A stretch of 40,101 nucleotides of DNA, from the NCBI GenBank assembly GCA_027067975.1, contig JAMOUS010000162.1, forward strand, positions 1 through 40,101, read 5' to 3'. A program made the position numbers and the translations under genes. Source of the stretch: Bacteroidales bacterium (GTDB lineage Bacteria; Bacteroidota; Bacteroidia; Bacteroidales; VadinHA17). The notes under the pieces are model-generated. The model was not told where the DNA came from. It did not search any database and saw nothing but the letters and a program-made list of their open reading frames with translations. This document shows, in pieces, positions 17,515 to 26,940 of this stretch. Within the stretch, counting starts at the first letter, position 1. Each line of letters starts with the position of its first letter.

Positions 17515-17668
17515 ATTTTTCTTCGCTGAAGCCGATCCCGATCCGGGCATCCGTCTCTCCCGGTCGACGACATACATGCTGGGAGATCCGTGGACGCGGT
17601 AGCGCAAATACACCACCGGATAGTGAGGATGATGTCATGGAGAGCCTTGTGCCGTTTTGGGAAATGTG

Positions 17669-18580
17669 TCATTGGAGAAGGTCCCGGGTATCATCTTCCG
17701 GATGTTCCATGGTCGTTTGAGATCTCTTTTGCTTTTCATCGTCGAGATAGCGGAGGCGGAAATAGATCAGAAGGGAAAAGATCGGCATCAGCGGCGTGAT
17801 GAGGGCAGATACCAGGGAGTTAAGGCCCAGGTAGACCGGGTTGGTCATGAACGACAAGATCCCGGAGGAGTCGGGGGCAGGTTGGGACATGGCGGTGAAG
17901 ATCTCACGGATGAACCGCCCCGCATAGGGGATCATCGTGAGGGTGCTGAGGATCATACTCGCCATGATGTAAAAAAGGAGAAAGAGCAGGATGTAACCCA
18001 ATGTGTGCCAGAAGTCGTTCATTACCAGACGGAACGAACGGCCGATGGTACGGAAGATGCCCGTCCTTTCGACCACCAGTACCGGCAAAACGGGAAAAAA
18101 TACCGTTGCCAGGAAAAGCAGGGCAAAAAGGGAACCGATGATCAGGGCCAGGAGGCCAAGCACCGTACCGACGGTGAAGGCCATGATCACGATCACCATT
18201 ACGATCATGCCGGGCAGGAGAAAACGTCCCACCGTTTGTGCGAGGATCGTGCCCAAACCCGCCTCTGAACCGCTCTCCTTGTGGAAGACGTAATTGACCA
18301 CAAAAAGGTGGATGAACGTCTGGATCACCAGGGAGACTAACACCAGGATCCCTGCATTTTTATAGATCTCTGCCAGCTTGGAAAGATCGTTGTTCTCGAT
18401 ATCATAAAGGGCGCTCATGTTACCGATCGAATAGTGCGACACCGCCGGCAAAGAGAGCAGCAGGGCCAAAAAAGTGATGAAGAAGAGCCATCCGAAATGG
18501 CGTCGGTAGATGTCGAATGTACCGCTGAAGACCGTTTCGAGGTTGGCCGGACCGTAATAGGAAAATTTTTCTGCTTCCAT
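17669..18580 (-). CDS. Multi-pass membrane protein of unknown function
   Basis: The 303-residue protein has about six hydrophobic segments: residues roughly 28-46, 74-95, 115-140, 142-165, 195-215 and 250-275. It has a soluble N-terminus and a charged C-terminal tail (DDEKQKRSQTT). The segment VERTGIFRTIGRSFRLVMNDFWHTLGYILL resembles the repeated motif of integral membrane proteins related to the glycerophosphoryl diester phosphodiesterase membrane domain and DUF4013-like families. I could not assign a function. It lies 154 bases upstream of the GH92 gene on the same strand and is divergent from the fucosidase gene. No glycan-specific feature is visible, so it may be unrelated housekeeping. 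Confidence 0.85.
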   Translation of the reverse strand: MEAEKFSYYGPANLETVFSGTFDIYRRHFGWLFFITFLALLLSLPAVSHYSIGNMSALYDIENNDLSKLAEIYKNAGILVLVSLVIQTFIHLFVVNYVFHKESGSEAGLGTILAQTVGRFLLPGMIVMVIVIMAFTVGTVLGLLALIIGSLFALLFLATVFFPVLPVLVVERTGIFRTIGRSFRLVMNDFWHTLGYILLFLLFYIMASMILSTLTMIPYAGRFIREIFTAMSQPAPDSSGILSFMTNPVYLGLNSLVSALITPLMPIFSLLIYFRLRYLDDEKQKRSQTTMEHPEDDTRDLLQ

Positions 18581-18704
18581 AAAGGATGATCATTTATTGT
18601 TCGGAGCTTAAAGATATTTTAAAATCTTCAATCGGGAAAACACCGGGAGAGGAAATCCGTTTCCGTGGAAAAATCTTACCTTTACTGAGCCAAATCCTTG
18701 CCTC

Positions 18705-20198
18705 ATGAAACGATCTTTGTTTGTACTAATGTTCACGACGATTTTCTTGTGGCCTGCCGGTCCGATTTTTTCCCAGAAGCGTTATACGGCGGATTGGGCA
18801 TCGTTGGACAGCCGGCCGGTGGCGTCGTGGTTTGCCGATGCCAAGTTCGGCATCTTCATCCACTGGGGGGTCTATTCCGTGCCGGCGTGGAGTCCCAAGG
18901 GCACTTATTCGGAGTGGTACCAGTACTGGCTGCAGGAAAGGAATGTCTTCGGCAACGGAAAGTACCAGGGCGATGAGGTGTACCAGTATCATCTTAAGAA
19001 TTATGGTCCGGACGTGACCTACTATGACCTGGCCAAGCGTTTCAAGGCGGCATTGTATGATCCCGGCGAGTGGGTTTCGCTCTTTGATCGGGCCGGGGCA
19101 AAGTATATTGTCGTCACCTCGAAGCACCATGATGGTTTTGCGATGTGGCCCAGCCGTGAGGCCAACGACCGTGGCTTCCCCTGGAACAGCATGGAGACAG
19201 GTCCCCACCGGGACCTGCTGGGCGAGCTCGAGAAAGCCATCCGGAAAACGGATCTCAAATTCGGGATCTACTATTCTCTTTTTGAGTGGTACCATCCCTT
19301 ATGGAAAATGGACCGGGAGAAGTTCGTCACCAAGCATTTCTTTCCCCAGTTCAAGGACCTGGTCGCCCGTTACAAGCCGGACATTGTCTGGCCCGATGGC
19401 GAGTGGATGATGACGGCCGAGCAGTGGCATACGCCCGAGCTGTTGGCCTGGCTCTTCAACGATTCGCCCGTGGCGGCCACGGTGGTGGTCAACGACCGCT
19501 GGGGCAAGGGCTGCCGTCAGAAGCATGGGGGCTACTTCACAACGGAGTACAAGGCTTCGGGAGACTATGAAAAACCCTGGGAAGAGTGCCGCGGCATGGG
19601 CTTCTCGTTCGGTTATAACCAGGCTGAAGATATCCAGGATTACAACTCGGCCCGGGCGCTGGTGCTGCTGCTGGTCGACATTGTCAGCCATGGCGGCAAC
19701 CTGTTGCTCGACATCGGCCCTACCGCACAGGGGAAGATCCCGGTGATCATGCAGGAACGCCTCCTCCAGATGGGTGAATGGCTCAAAGTGAACGGCGAAG
19801 CCATCTACGGAACCCGCAAGTGGGACAAGGCGGTGCAGTGGTCGGAAGGGAAAAGAGATTATCAGCCCAAGCAGCATTATCTGGGCGGTGACTATATCCT
19901 GAAACAGACGATCGACCCCGAACCGGGATATGCGGTCAAGGAGCTCTTCTTTACACGCAAAGGCGATACCCTCTACGTGATCTCCCCGCGGTGGTCGGGA
20001 CAGGAGATGGTGGTGAAGGACTTCCATGGTCCCCGCGGTATGCGGGTGACCCTGCTGGGTTACGACAGGCCTCTGGCATGGGAAAACCGCGCCGGGAACC
20101 TGGTGGTGAAGATGCCCCCCTACGATCCGGAACGCTTCGGCGAAAGTCGCAGACTTGCCTATGCTTTCCGCCTGGAAGGGGCGTTGGGGGAGGAGTGA
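18705..20198 (+). CDS. GH29 alpha-L-fucosidase
   Basis: The enzyme hydrolyses terminal alpha-linked L-fucose from glycans. The 497 residues begin with a Sec signal peptide (MKRSLFVLMFTTIFLW, cleavage near Gln24), so it acts in the periplasm or outside. The family motifs are KFGIFIHWGVYSVPAW, the SKHHDGFAMW stretch near residue 139, FGIYYSLFEWYHP, and PDIVWPDGEW with Asp231 as the expected catalytic nucleophile. NLLLDIGPTAQGKIP closes the catalytic domain and a beta-sandwich C-terminal part follows. It is a single-gene unit, preceded by 124 bases of divergent intergenic sequence and followed by a repeat-filled 302-base gap. The general acid/base cannot be identified safely because it varies between GH29 subfamilies. 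Confidence 0.96.
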   Translation: MKRSLFVLMFTTIFLWPAGPIFSQKRYTADWASLDSRPVASWFADAKFGIFIHWGVYSVPAWSPKGTYSEWYQYWLQERNVFGNGKYQGDEVYQYHLKNYGPDVTYYDLAKRFKAALYDPGEWVSLFDRAGAKYIVVTSKHHDGFAMWPSREANDRGFPWNSMETGPHRDLLGELEKAIRKTDLKFGIYYSLFEWYHPLWKMDREKFVTKHFFPQFKDLVARYKPDIVWPDGEWMMTAEQWHTPELLAWLFNDSPVAATVVVNDRWGKGCRQKHGGYFTTEYKASGDYEKPWEECRGMGFSFGYNQAEDIQDYNSARALVLLLVDIVSHGGNLLLDIGPTAQGKIPVIMQERLLQMGEWLKVNGEAIYGTRKWDKAVQWSEGKRDYQPKQHYLGGDYILKQTIDPEPGYAVKELFFTRKGDTLYVISPRWSGQEMVVKDFHGPRGMRVTLLGYDRPLAWENRAGNLVVKMPPYDPERFGESRRLAYAFRLEGALGEE

Positions 20199-20500
20199 TA
20201 AGGCGATCCGCCTTCGCCAAGACAAAAGACAAAAGGAAAAAGATAAAAGGGTTCAGGCATTGTCAAAAGCCAACTCGATACTCGATACTCGATACTCGAT
20301 ACTCCGAACTCAGAACTAAGCAGGGAAGGCAAAAGGGTTAAGGCAAAAGGCAAAAGTGAGACTCCATACTCCGAACTCGGAACTATGCCGATAAGGAAAA
20401 AGGGTTAAGGCAAAAGGCAAAAGGCAAAAGGCAAAAGAAAGCGAACTCGAAACTATTTACTCCGGGCACGATACCAAAAACTGAGAAATAGCCTTCGAAC
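20199..20500. repeat. Intergenic island of heptamer repeats
   Basis: This gap between the fucosidase and sulfatase genes is almost entirely low-complexity words. Four copies of GATACTC at 20277-20304 are followed by the variants CGAACTC and AGAACTA. ACTCCAT/ACTCCGA/ACTCGGA units lie at about 20361-20385. GGCAAAA occurs twice at about 20342-20355 and four times in tandem at 20409-20436. AAAAG-rich words (GACAAAAGACAAAAGG) lie near 20221. The same word families occur at 5537-5592 (inverse orientation) and at 30334-30415. I see no gene or RNA in it. Confidence 0.85.
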
Positions 20501-22120
20501 ATGATATCAGGAAGATTCAAAACAAGGTGGTTCGGCATGATGGTGGCGGTGGGGTTGGCTGTGTGGGGAGCCGTGGTCTCCTGTGGGGGGGCTGAAGAGA
20601 GGCAATCAACCGCAATGCCCAATGTGGTGATCATCTTGGCCGATGATATGGGGTATGGGGATGTAGGTTGTCTCAATCCTGATGCGAAGGTGTCGACGCC
20701 GCATCTCGACCGTCTAGCGGCGGAGGGGATGGTCTTCACCGATGCGCACACGCCCTCGGCAGTTTGTACGCCCACCCGCTATGGTTTGTTGACAGGTCGT
20801 TATGCCTGGCGCACGCGTCTGCAGGGGGGTGTGCTGTGGGTGTGGGACCGCCCCCTCATCGAGCCGGGTCGCCTGACCCTCCCCCGACTGCTGAAACGAC
20901 ACGGCTATGCCACCGCCTGCATCGGGAAGTGGCACCTGGGCTGGGAGTGGCCTACCGATGACGGTTCCCGCATCAACGACAGCGTCCCCGACGGCGTGAT
21001 GGCCCGCCGGAAGAGAATCCTCTTCGGGAAGAAGGTCGATTTTACGAAAAAGCTGGGGGGAGGGCCCCTTGCCGCGGGATTTGATCACTATTTCGGGGAT
21101 GATGTACCCAACTTTCCCCCCTATTGTTTTATCGAAGATGATCATGTGACGCAGTTGCCCACCTCCTGGAAGCCGGACAGCATGTTCGGCTTTCCGGGTC
21201 CCATGGTGCCGGGGTGGCGCCTGTCGCGGGTGATGCCCGCCCTGACCCGCCATGCGGTGGAATATATCCGCCGGGCCCGGTCGCCGTTCTTTCTTTACTT
21301 AGCCCTTACCGCTCCACACACTCCCATTGCGCCGGCCGCTCCTTTCTGTGGTTCCAGCCGTGCCGGTGCCTATGGCGATTATGTGCAGGAGGTCGACTGG
21401 GCAGTGGGGCAGGTGATGCAGGCCCTCGTCGAACGCGGTCTCGACCGCAACACGTTGGTGGTGTTCACCAGCGACAACGGCTCCCCCGGCCGCGACGGCA
21501 CCGGCATGGACGGTCCCCTCAACTCGGTGTTGCGCTACGGCCACCATCCCTCGTATATCTTCCGCGGCATCAAGTCGGACATCTGGGAAGGCGGTCATCA
21601 TGTGCCTTTTCTGGCACGGTGGCCGGGACATATACCGGCAGGGAAGAAGAGCGACGAGGTGATCTGCCTCACCGACATGATGGCCACCTGTGCAGCCCTG
21701 GTGGGGGATACTCTGCCCGCCGGTGCCGGCGAGGACAGCTACAACCTGCTGCCTCTTTTCCTGGGACATCCCCATGAAGAGCCGCTGCGCGAGGCGATCG
21801 TCCATCACTCCATCGACGGCAGCTTTTCCATCCGCAAGGGAAGCTGGAAACTGGAGCTGTGCCCCGGCTCCGGCGGCTGGAGCCTCCCCAACCGGAAAGC
21901 CCTGAAAGAGGGGCTCCCGGAGATCCAGCTGTATGACCTGTCGAACGATATCGAAGAGCGTATCAACGTGGCCTCCCTCCACCCGGAGGTGGTGGAAGAG
22001 CTGTCGCAACTGCTCGAAAAGTATATCCGTGAGGGACGAAGCACCCCCGGTCCGCCACGGGAAAACGATATGGAACCGGATGCCTTCAAGTGGATCCATA
22101 ATAACAGCGATCATGAGTAA
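20501..22120 (+). CDS. S1-type sulfatase, lipoprotein
   Basis: The enzyme removes sulfate esters from glycans or other substrates. The 539-residue protein has a lipoprotein-like signal (GAVVSC, cysteine 28); the ATG at residue 13 is an alternative start. The metal-binding aspartates are in IILADDMGYGD (Asp48, Asp49). The maturation motif is CTPTR with Cys89, to be converted to formylglycine; the maturase is not in this window. Further motifs are TACIGKWHLG, FTSDNGSPG and the C-terminal ETRAL-like QLYDLSNDIEERIN. It overlaps the following GH20 gene by eight bases, so the two are translationally coupled and probably act together, for example on sulfated N-acetylhexosamine residues of mucin or glycosaminoglycans. 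The exact sulfatase subfamily and regiospecificity cannot be decided by eye. Confidence 0.95.
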   Translation: MISGRFKTRWFGMMVAVGLAVWGAVVSCGGAEERQSTAMPNVVIILADDMGYGDVGCLNPDAKVSTPHLDRLAAEGMVFTDAHTPSAVCTPTRYGLLTGRYAWRTRLQGGVLWVWDRPLIEPGRLTLPRLLKRHGYATACIGKWHLGWEWPTDDGSRINDSVPDGVMARRKRILFGKKVDFTKKLGGGPLAAGFDHYFGDDVPNFPPYCFIEDDHVTQLPTSWKPDSMFGFPGPMVPGWRLSRVMPALTRHAVEYIRRARSPFFLYLALTAPHTPIAPAAPFCGSSRAGAYGDYVQEVDWAVGQVMQALVERGLDRNTLVVFTSDNGSPGRDGTGMDGPLNSVLRYGHHPSYIFRGIKSDIWEGGHHVPFLARWPGHIPAGKKSDEVICLTDMMATCAALVGDTLPAGAGEDSYNLLPLFLGHPHEEPLREAIVHHSIDGSFSIRKGSWKLELCPGSGGWSLPNRKALKEGLPEIQLYDLSNDIEERINVASLHPEVVEELSQLLEKYIREGRSTPGPPRENDMEPDAFKWIHNNSDHE

Positions 22121-24494
22121 GAATATGCGGCAGATAAGGAATGAACGCCCGTGGTGGGGAGTCTGGCTGGTGGCAGCGTTCCTGTTGTCGGGGCTGCTTT
22201 CCTGTGGGCGGCGTGTGGCCGGACCGGCCGAGGTGAAGATCATCCCGCGGCCCGTAGAAGTGGAAGTGCAGGATGGTTTTTTTCTCCTGGATGGTTCCGT
22301 CGCTTTTGTCTTGCAAGATTCTTCCTCACGCCTGCGCAGGGCGGCGGAGATCTTTTCCGCCGGGGTGAGCGCTTCGTCATCGTTCCGTTGGGTGCCTGAA
22401 GTGCGTGACAGCGTCGCCGGGACGGCGGTGGTGGTCCTCCTCTCCTCCGACACCGTCCGGTATGGGAGGGAGGGATATTCGCTGGTGGTCACACCCCGCC
22501 GTATCACCCTCGAGGCGGCCGCCCCGGCAGGGGCCTTTTATGCTATGCAGAGCCTGCGGCAGCTCTTCCCGCCGCAACTTGAGGATTCCACCTTCGTCGC
22601 CGATGCTTGGAAGATCCCTTGCGTGCGTATCTTCGACAAGCCCCGTTTCCCGTGGCGGGGAGAGATGATCGATGTGAGCCGTCACTTCATGCCTTTATGG
22701 TTTTTGAAGAAGAATATCGACTACCTGGCCCGGTACAAGATGAACATTTTCCACTGGCATCTCACCGATGACCAGGGATGGCGGCTGGAGGTGAAACGGT
22801 ATCCCAAGCTTACGGAGATCGGGGCTTGGCGTGTCGACCATGAGGGGATGCCCTGGCACCGGCGTCCCCCCCAGCAGCCGGGGGAGAAGGCCACTTACGG
22901 AGGGTATTATACCCAGGAGCAGGTAAAGGAACTGGTCAAGTATGCGGCCGACCGTTTTGTGACCATTGTGCCTGAGATCGATATGCCGGGACACAGCCAG
23001 GCGCTGGTGGCAGCCTATCCGGAGCTGGCGTGTGATCCGGGTCCCCACTATGTGGCCACGGGCGGCCGTGTTTCGGGCAATACCCTCTGTCCGGCACGGG
23101 AGGAGACCTACCGTTTTATTGAGAACGTGCTTGCCGAAGTGTTGCCCCTCTTCCCCGGACCGTGGTTCCATGTGGGGGGCGACGAATGCAACAAGAGTTG
23201 CTGGGAGAAGAACCCGGAATGTCAGGCGCTGATGCGGCGCGAGGGGATGAAGGATGTCGAGGAGCTGCAAAGCTATTTCATCCGCAGGGTGGAAGAGATC
23301 GTCAACCGCCAGGGGAAGCGGCTCATCGGATGGGATGAGATCCTGCAGGGAGGGTTGGCTCCCAATGCGGCGGTGATGTCGTGGCGCGGCATGCAGGGTG
23401 GTATCCGCGCTGCCCGCCTGGGTCACGATGTGGTGATGACACCCCTTCCTTATACTTACCTCAGCCGCAAGCAGGGCGATCCGGAGCTGGAGCCGGGCGA
23501 TGCCCCGTACGGCATCCCCATCACCAAAGCCTATTCGTTCGATCCTGTGCCGTCCGCCCTGACACCGCCGGAGGCCCGCCACATCCTTGGTACGCAGGCA
23601 TGCCTGTGGACCGAGTTCGTGCCGGGACCCGAGCGTGCCGAATACATGCTCTTTCCCCGTCTCCTGGCCATTGCCGAGATCGGATGGACACCGCAGGAAC
23701 AGCGCCGGTGGGAGGATTTCCTGGGCCGGCTCGATTACAACCTGCTCCGCCTGAAGAACCTGGGGGTCAATTATGCTCCGAGCATGTTCAATGTGGCGGT
23801 GCAGACTTTGCCCGACACCATAGGCCATCGTGTGCTGGTGCGCCTTTTTACCGAGCATGGGGGCGTGGAGATACGCTACACCTTCGACGGTGGCGATCCC
23901 ACGCCTTCCTCACCATTGTACCGGGGGCCTGTGGAGGTGCCCGGCCCGGTGACGACGCTCAAGGCCGCCGCTTTCCGCGGCAAGGAGCGGCTGGGACGCA
24001 TCACCACGAAGGTGTTTGAACTGCATAAGGGGGCGGGAGCCCATGTGACCTTCTCTGTGCCCCCCTCGCCACGCTACGCCCCGGGAGCGCACGCCATCAC
24101 CGACGGCCTCCTCGACGGAGCCAACCCCTCCAGCCCCCTCTGGACAGGCTGGCAGGAGGTAAGCCCCACCATACTCATCGACCTGGGACGGGAAGATACG
24201 ATCCATACCGTCACGGTCAACTGCCTCGAAGTCCAACGCTCTTGGATCTTCCTGCCCCCCGAGGTGCGTGTCTTCATCTCCCGCGACGGGAAACATTTCA
24301 TGACACGCGGGATCCTCTACCGTGAACTCAAAAAGGAAGAACGCACACAGCCGGTAGCCCTGGTACTCAACATTCCGCCTACGTATGGACGGTACATAAA
24401 AGTATGGGCGAAAAATGCCGGAAGATGTCCCGAATGGCACTATGCCGCCGGGAAAAAAGCATGGCTTTTTATCGATGAGATCTTGGTAGAATGA
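22113..24494 (+). CDS. GH20 beta-N-acetylhexosaminidase lipoprotein
   Basis: GH20 enzymes release terminal beta-linked GlcNAc or GalNAc by substrate-assisted catalysis. ATG 22113 overlaps the sulfatase stop and gives a 793-residue lipoprotein (lipobox LLSC, cysteine 31). A much longer open frame extends upstream inside the sulfatase gene and is rejected. Domains in order are an N-terminal GH20b domain (about 40-175), the catalytic barrel (about 178-520) with IDVSRHFMPLWFLKKNID, FHWHLTDDQGWRLE, DMPGHSQAL and FHVGGDECN (catalytic Asp357-Glu358 pair), a chitobiase-type C-terminal module (RYTFDGGDPTPSSPLY) and a discoidin/F5-F8-like domain (PTILIDLGREDTIHTVTV to WLFIDEIL). This layout is common in Bacteroidota. 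A weak hairpin with a T-run follows 50 bases after the stop. Confidence 0.96.
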   Translation: MSKNMRQIRNERPWWGVWLVAAFLLSGLLSCGRRVAGPAEVKIIPRPVEVEVQDGFFLLDGSVAFVLQDSSSRLRRAAEIFSAGVSASSSFRWVPEVRDSVAGTAVVVLLSSDTVRYGREGYSLVVTPRRITLEAAAPAGAFYAMQSLRQLFPPQLEDSTFVADAWKIPCVRIFDKPRFPWRGEMIDVSRHFMPLWFLKKNIDYLARYKMNIFHWHLTDDQGWRLEVKRYPKLTEIGAWRVDHEGMPWHRRPPQQPGEKATYGGYYTQEQVKELVKYAADRFVTIVPEIDMPGHSQALVAAYPELACDPGPHYVATGGRVSGNTLCPAREETYRFIENVLAEVLPLFPGPWFHVGGDECNKSCWEKNPECQALMRREGMKDVEELQSYFIRRVEEIVNRQGKRLIGWDEILQGGLAPNAAVMSWRGMQGGIRAARLGHDVVMTPLPYTYLSRKQGDPELEPGDAPYGIPITKAYSFDPVPSALTPPEARHILGTQACLWTEFVPGPERAEYMLFPRLLAIAEIGWTPQEQRRWEDFLGRLDYNLLRLKNLGVNYAPSMFNVAVQTLPDTIGHRVLVRLFTEHGGVEIRYTFDGGDPTPSSPLYRGPVEVPGPVTTLKAAAFRGKERLGRITTKVFELHKGAGAHVTFSVPPSPRYAPGAHAITDGLLDGANPSSPLWTGWQEVSPTILIDLGREDTIHTVTVNCLEVQRSWIFLPPEVRVFISRDGKHFMTRGILYRELKKEERTQPVALVLNIPPTYGRYIKVWAKNAGRCPEWHYAAGKKAWLFIDEILVE

Positions 24495-24543
24495 CCCCCG
24501 GTCGCGGAGAGATACGGAGTTACCGTGCGACATATCCCGCATC

Positions 24544-24564
24544 CCCTTCGGAAAGGGTCTTTTT
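24544..24564 (+). terminator. Possible intrinsic terminator after GH20
   Basis: CCCTT and AAGGG form a 5-base-pair stem around the loop CGGA, followed directly by TCTTTTT. It lies 50 bases after the GH20 stop. The short stem makes it a weak candidate. Confidence 0.4.
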
Positions 24565-24767
24565 GTTGCATAAGGAAGGAAACGGATGATCCGCTTTCCG
24601 GTAGATCGTCGCCCGGTAATCCGGTATGTGAAAAGCAAAACATCTTAACTGAGAATCTTATCCGATCCCTGCACAGGCCGTGGGAGAATAAGACCGTTTT
24701 TGTGGATTGTCTGATTCCGTAGTGACGGATTTTCGTTAACTTTATTGCTTATAACAACAAAGGATCC

Positions 24768-26597
24768 ATGCTCGAGCACATCATCCGTTTCAGTCTTCGC
24801 AATAAGCTGATCATCATTCTTTTCACCCTGACGACGGTCATCTTCGGTCTCTTCTCGATCCCGCAGATTCCCATCGGTGCATTGCCGGACGTGACCAACA
24901 ACCAGGTGCAGATGATCATCACCTCGCGCAACCTCTCTATCCGGGATGAGAAGAAAGATCGCATGACCACTTCCCCCAAAGGGGATAGGGTTTGTGCGGC
25001 TACCGGTCCGGAATATCATGATTCCCGGGAAAGATGGCATCCTGTCACCGTCGATTCCGTGACGGAAGAGATCCGGCTTTTCCGCCAGTGGGAGGTAGAA
25101 CGTGTGCCTGAAATGAAGATGATGCTCGGGAAGGTGAATCCTGCCATCATCCCCACCGAGAAGAAGAATGAATGGTGGCGGTGCCGCCATGACCGGAAAT
25201 TGAAAGAGATCCAAGGCTCCAAGAAAAAAGTGCAGCTGGTTTTCCTTGGCAATTCCATCACTCACAATCTGGAGAAGCCGGATAACAAAGAGATATGGGA
25301 CAGGTATTTTTCCCGGTATGGGTTCCTGAATCTGGGCTTTGGAGGCGACCGGACAGAAAATGTGCTTTGGCGGGTGATGCATGGGGAATTGGAGGGTCTT
25401 CAACCCGAACTGTTGGTGCTGCTGATCGGGACCAACAATACGGATGCCGAACATTACCCCGCAATCCATACCGGAGAGCAGGTGGCCGAGGGCATTGCGC
25501 GTATATGTTACGAGGTGCAGCAGCGCCTTCCGGCAACGAAGATCCTCATTCTCGCCATCTTCCCATACGGAAAGGATCCGGCCAATACCCGGCGTGCAGC
25601 CAATGATCGGGCCAATCGCCTGGCTTCCCGTCTGGCCGACGGGAAACGGATCTTTTTTGCTGATCTGAACCGTTATTTTCTGGATCCCGACAATAGTGTG
25701 GATATCTCGCTGATGCCCGATCATCTGCATCCATCCCGGGCAGGAAACCGTGTCTGGGCAGCGGCGCTGGCGCCGGTGGTGGAGGAGATCCTTCACGGAG
25801 GAGGAAGCCATTACGGAGCCCCGAGGGTGCAAGGGCCCATGAAGATGCTTTACAAGAAGGTGGACAGTACGGAACTGTATCTTTATTTATATTATCCGCC
25901 CGACTTTCATCCCGGTGAGATCCGTCCGGCGATCATTTTTTTCTTTGGAGGTGGGTGGCGTTCGGGGAGTCCCTCGCAATTCACCGAACAGGCCCGCTAC
26001 CTGGCGCGCCGAGGGATGATTGCTCTCACGGCCGATTACCGCGTGGAGCGGCGTAACCATACCACTCCTTTTGAGGCGGTGATGGATGCCAAGTCGGCCA
26101 TACGATATGTACGCCGGCACGCAGTGCTGCTGGGGATCGATGCAGGCAAAATCGTCGCTTCGGGCGGTTCGGCCGGCGGACATGTCGCTGCCGCGGCAGG
26201 CATCGTCCCGCGACTCGAGCAACCGGGCGAGGATACGACCATCAGCTCACGCCCCAATGCGCTGGTGCTGTTCAACCCTGTCTTCAACAACGGACCGGGA
26301 GAATACGGCTACAACCGGATCGGCGACCGCTATCCCAAGATCTCTCCCTACCATAACATCGCTCCGGGCGATCCCCCTACAATCCTATTTTTTGGCACCC
26401 AGGACAAGCTGGTCTCGGTGCCTACCATCAAAGCCTTCCAGCAGAAGATGCAGGAGAACGGCAACCGTTGTGAGCTGTTCCTCTACGAAGGTCAGGGACA
26501 CGGTTTCTTTAACTCCTGGCACCCTGAATTTTTCCAGAGCACCATGCGGGAAACTGTGCGATTCCTTCAGTCCCTCGGTTATCTGTCTGAGGAATAA
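24768..26597 (+). CDS. Chimeric ORF: CusA/CzcA N-terminal fragment fused to SGNH plus alpha/beta-hydrolase esterase
   Basis: Residues 1-57 (MLEHIIRFSLRNKLIIILF through PIGALPDVTNNQVQ) match the start of heavy-metal RND pumps of the CusA/CzcA family, including the first membrane helix, and then the homology stops. Residues about 58-120 are unassigned. From about residue 123 (NPAIIPTEKKNEWW) the protein is a carbohydrate-esterase-like SGNH hydrolase: LGNSITHNLE with Ser163, LIGTNNTD, and the Asp-His block PDHLHPS. From about residue 365 an alpha/beta hydrolase follows with an FGGGW oxyanion loop, GGSAGGH nucleophile elbow, FGTQDKLV aspartate and GQGHGF histidine. The whole 609 codons are open. 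The normal esterase signal peptide is missing, and the pump helix at 12-32 might act as a membrane anchor. It is either a real in-frame fusion after a deletion or an assembly join. The promoter region presumably comes from the pump gene. Confidence 0.85.
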   Translation: MLEHIIRFSLRNKLIIILFTLTTVIFGLFSIPQIPIGALPDVTNNQVQMIITSRNLSIRDEKKDRMTTSPKGDRVCAATGPEYHDSRERWHPVTVDSVTEEIRLFRQWEVERVPEMKMMLGKVNPAIIPTEKKNEWWRCRHDRKLKEIQGSKKKVQLVFLGNSITHNLEKPDNKEIWDRYFSRYGFLNLGFGGDRTENVLWRVMHGELEGLQPELLVLLIGTNNTDAEHYPAIHTGEQVAEGIARICYEVQQRLPATKILILAIFPYGKDPANTRRAANDRANRLASRLADGKRIFFADLNRYFLDPDNSVDISLMPDHLHPSRAGNRVWAAALAPVVEEILHGGGSHYGAPRVQGPMKMLYKKVDSTELYLYLYYPPDFHPGEIRPAIIFFFGGGWRSGSPSQFTEQARYLARRGMIALTADYRVERRNHTTPFEAVMDAKSAIRYVRRHAVLLGIDAGKIVASGGSAGGHVAAAAGIVPRLEQPGEDTTISSRPNALVLFNPVFNNGPGEYGYNRIGDRYPKISPYHNIAPGDPPTILFFGTQDKLVSVPTIKAFQQKMQENGNRCELFLYEGQGHGFFNSWHPEFFQSTMRETVRFLQSLGYLSEE

Positions 26598-26940
26598 GAA
26601 TGGCAGCGTGGTGATCGTATGCCGCCACCAGGACGAGCTAATGATCCGTCCGGCGGAAGGTCTATGCCATGTTTCTCAACCTGTTTTCATACTTGCAGAC
26701 GCTCCGCTGATGAACCTCGTCAACAGGATGCCGGCCAATGATATCTCCTGACATAATTCGGGCGATGTTGCCCGGGCCGACTAACTGAAAGGTGCTTCGA
26801 CGGCCTGCTATGCAGAGGGAGCCGTGGCGTGATCGATGTTGCTGGCAAAAGGGGAAAAGAAAATGAAGATGAACCGGCAGGAAAAAAATCGTTATTTTCG
26901 TTCGCTATTTTCCCTAAACGGACAACAAAAAACCTTACCG
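26598..26940. other. Intergenic stretch with a possible coding remnant
   Basis: The 343 bases between the chimeric esterase and the DUF1080 gene contain no complete gene that I recognise. A plus-strand frame from about 26602 to the stop at 26751 reads without interruption (including RHQDELMIRPAEG and APLMNLVNRMPANDIS) and has coding-like composition, so it may be the tail of a lost gene. The last 60 bases are AT-rich and probably hold the DUF1080 promoter; the best -7-like word is TATTTTCG near 26893, one base off TAnnTTTG. Confidence 0.4.

Noticed and set aside
20270-20440. CRISPR array
   Set aside because: The repeats are 7-base tandem words without unique spacers, and no cas genes are present.
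21933-22112. N-terminal extension of GH20 inside the sulfatase
   Set aside because: It lies within sulfatase coding sequence and would bury the GH20 lipoprotein signal.
22695-23858. 387-codon minus-strand frame inside the GH20 gene
   Set aside because: Shadow of GH20, whose catalytic motifs are on the plus strand in the same bases.
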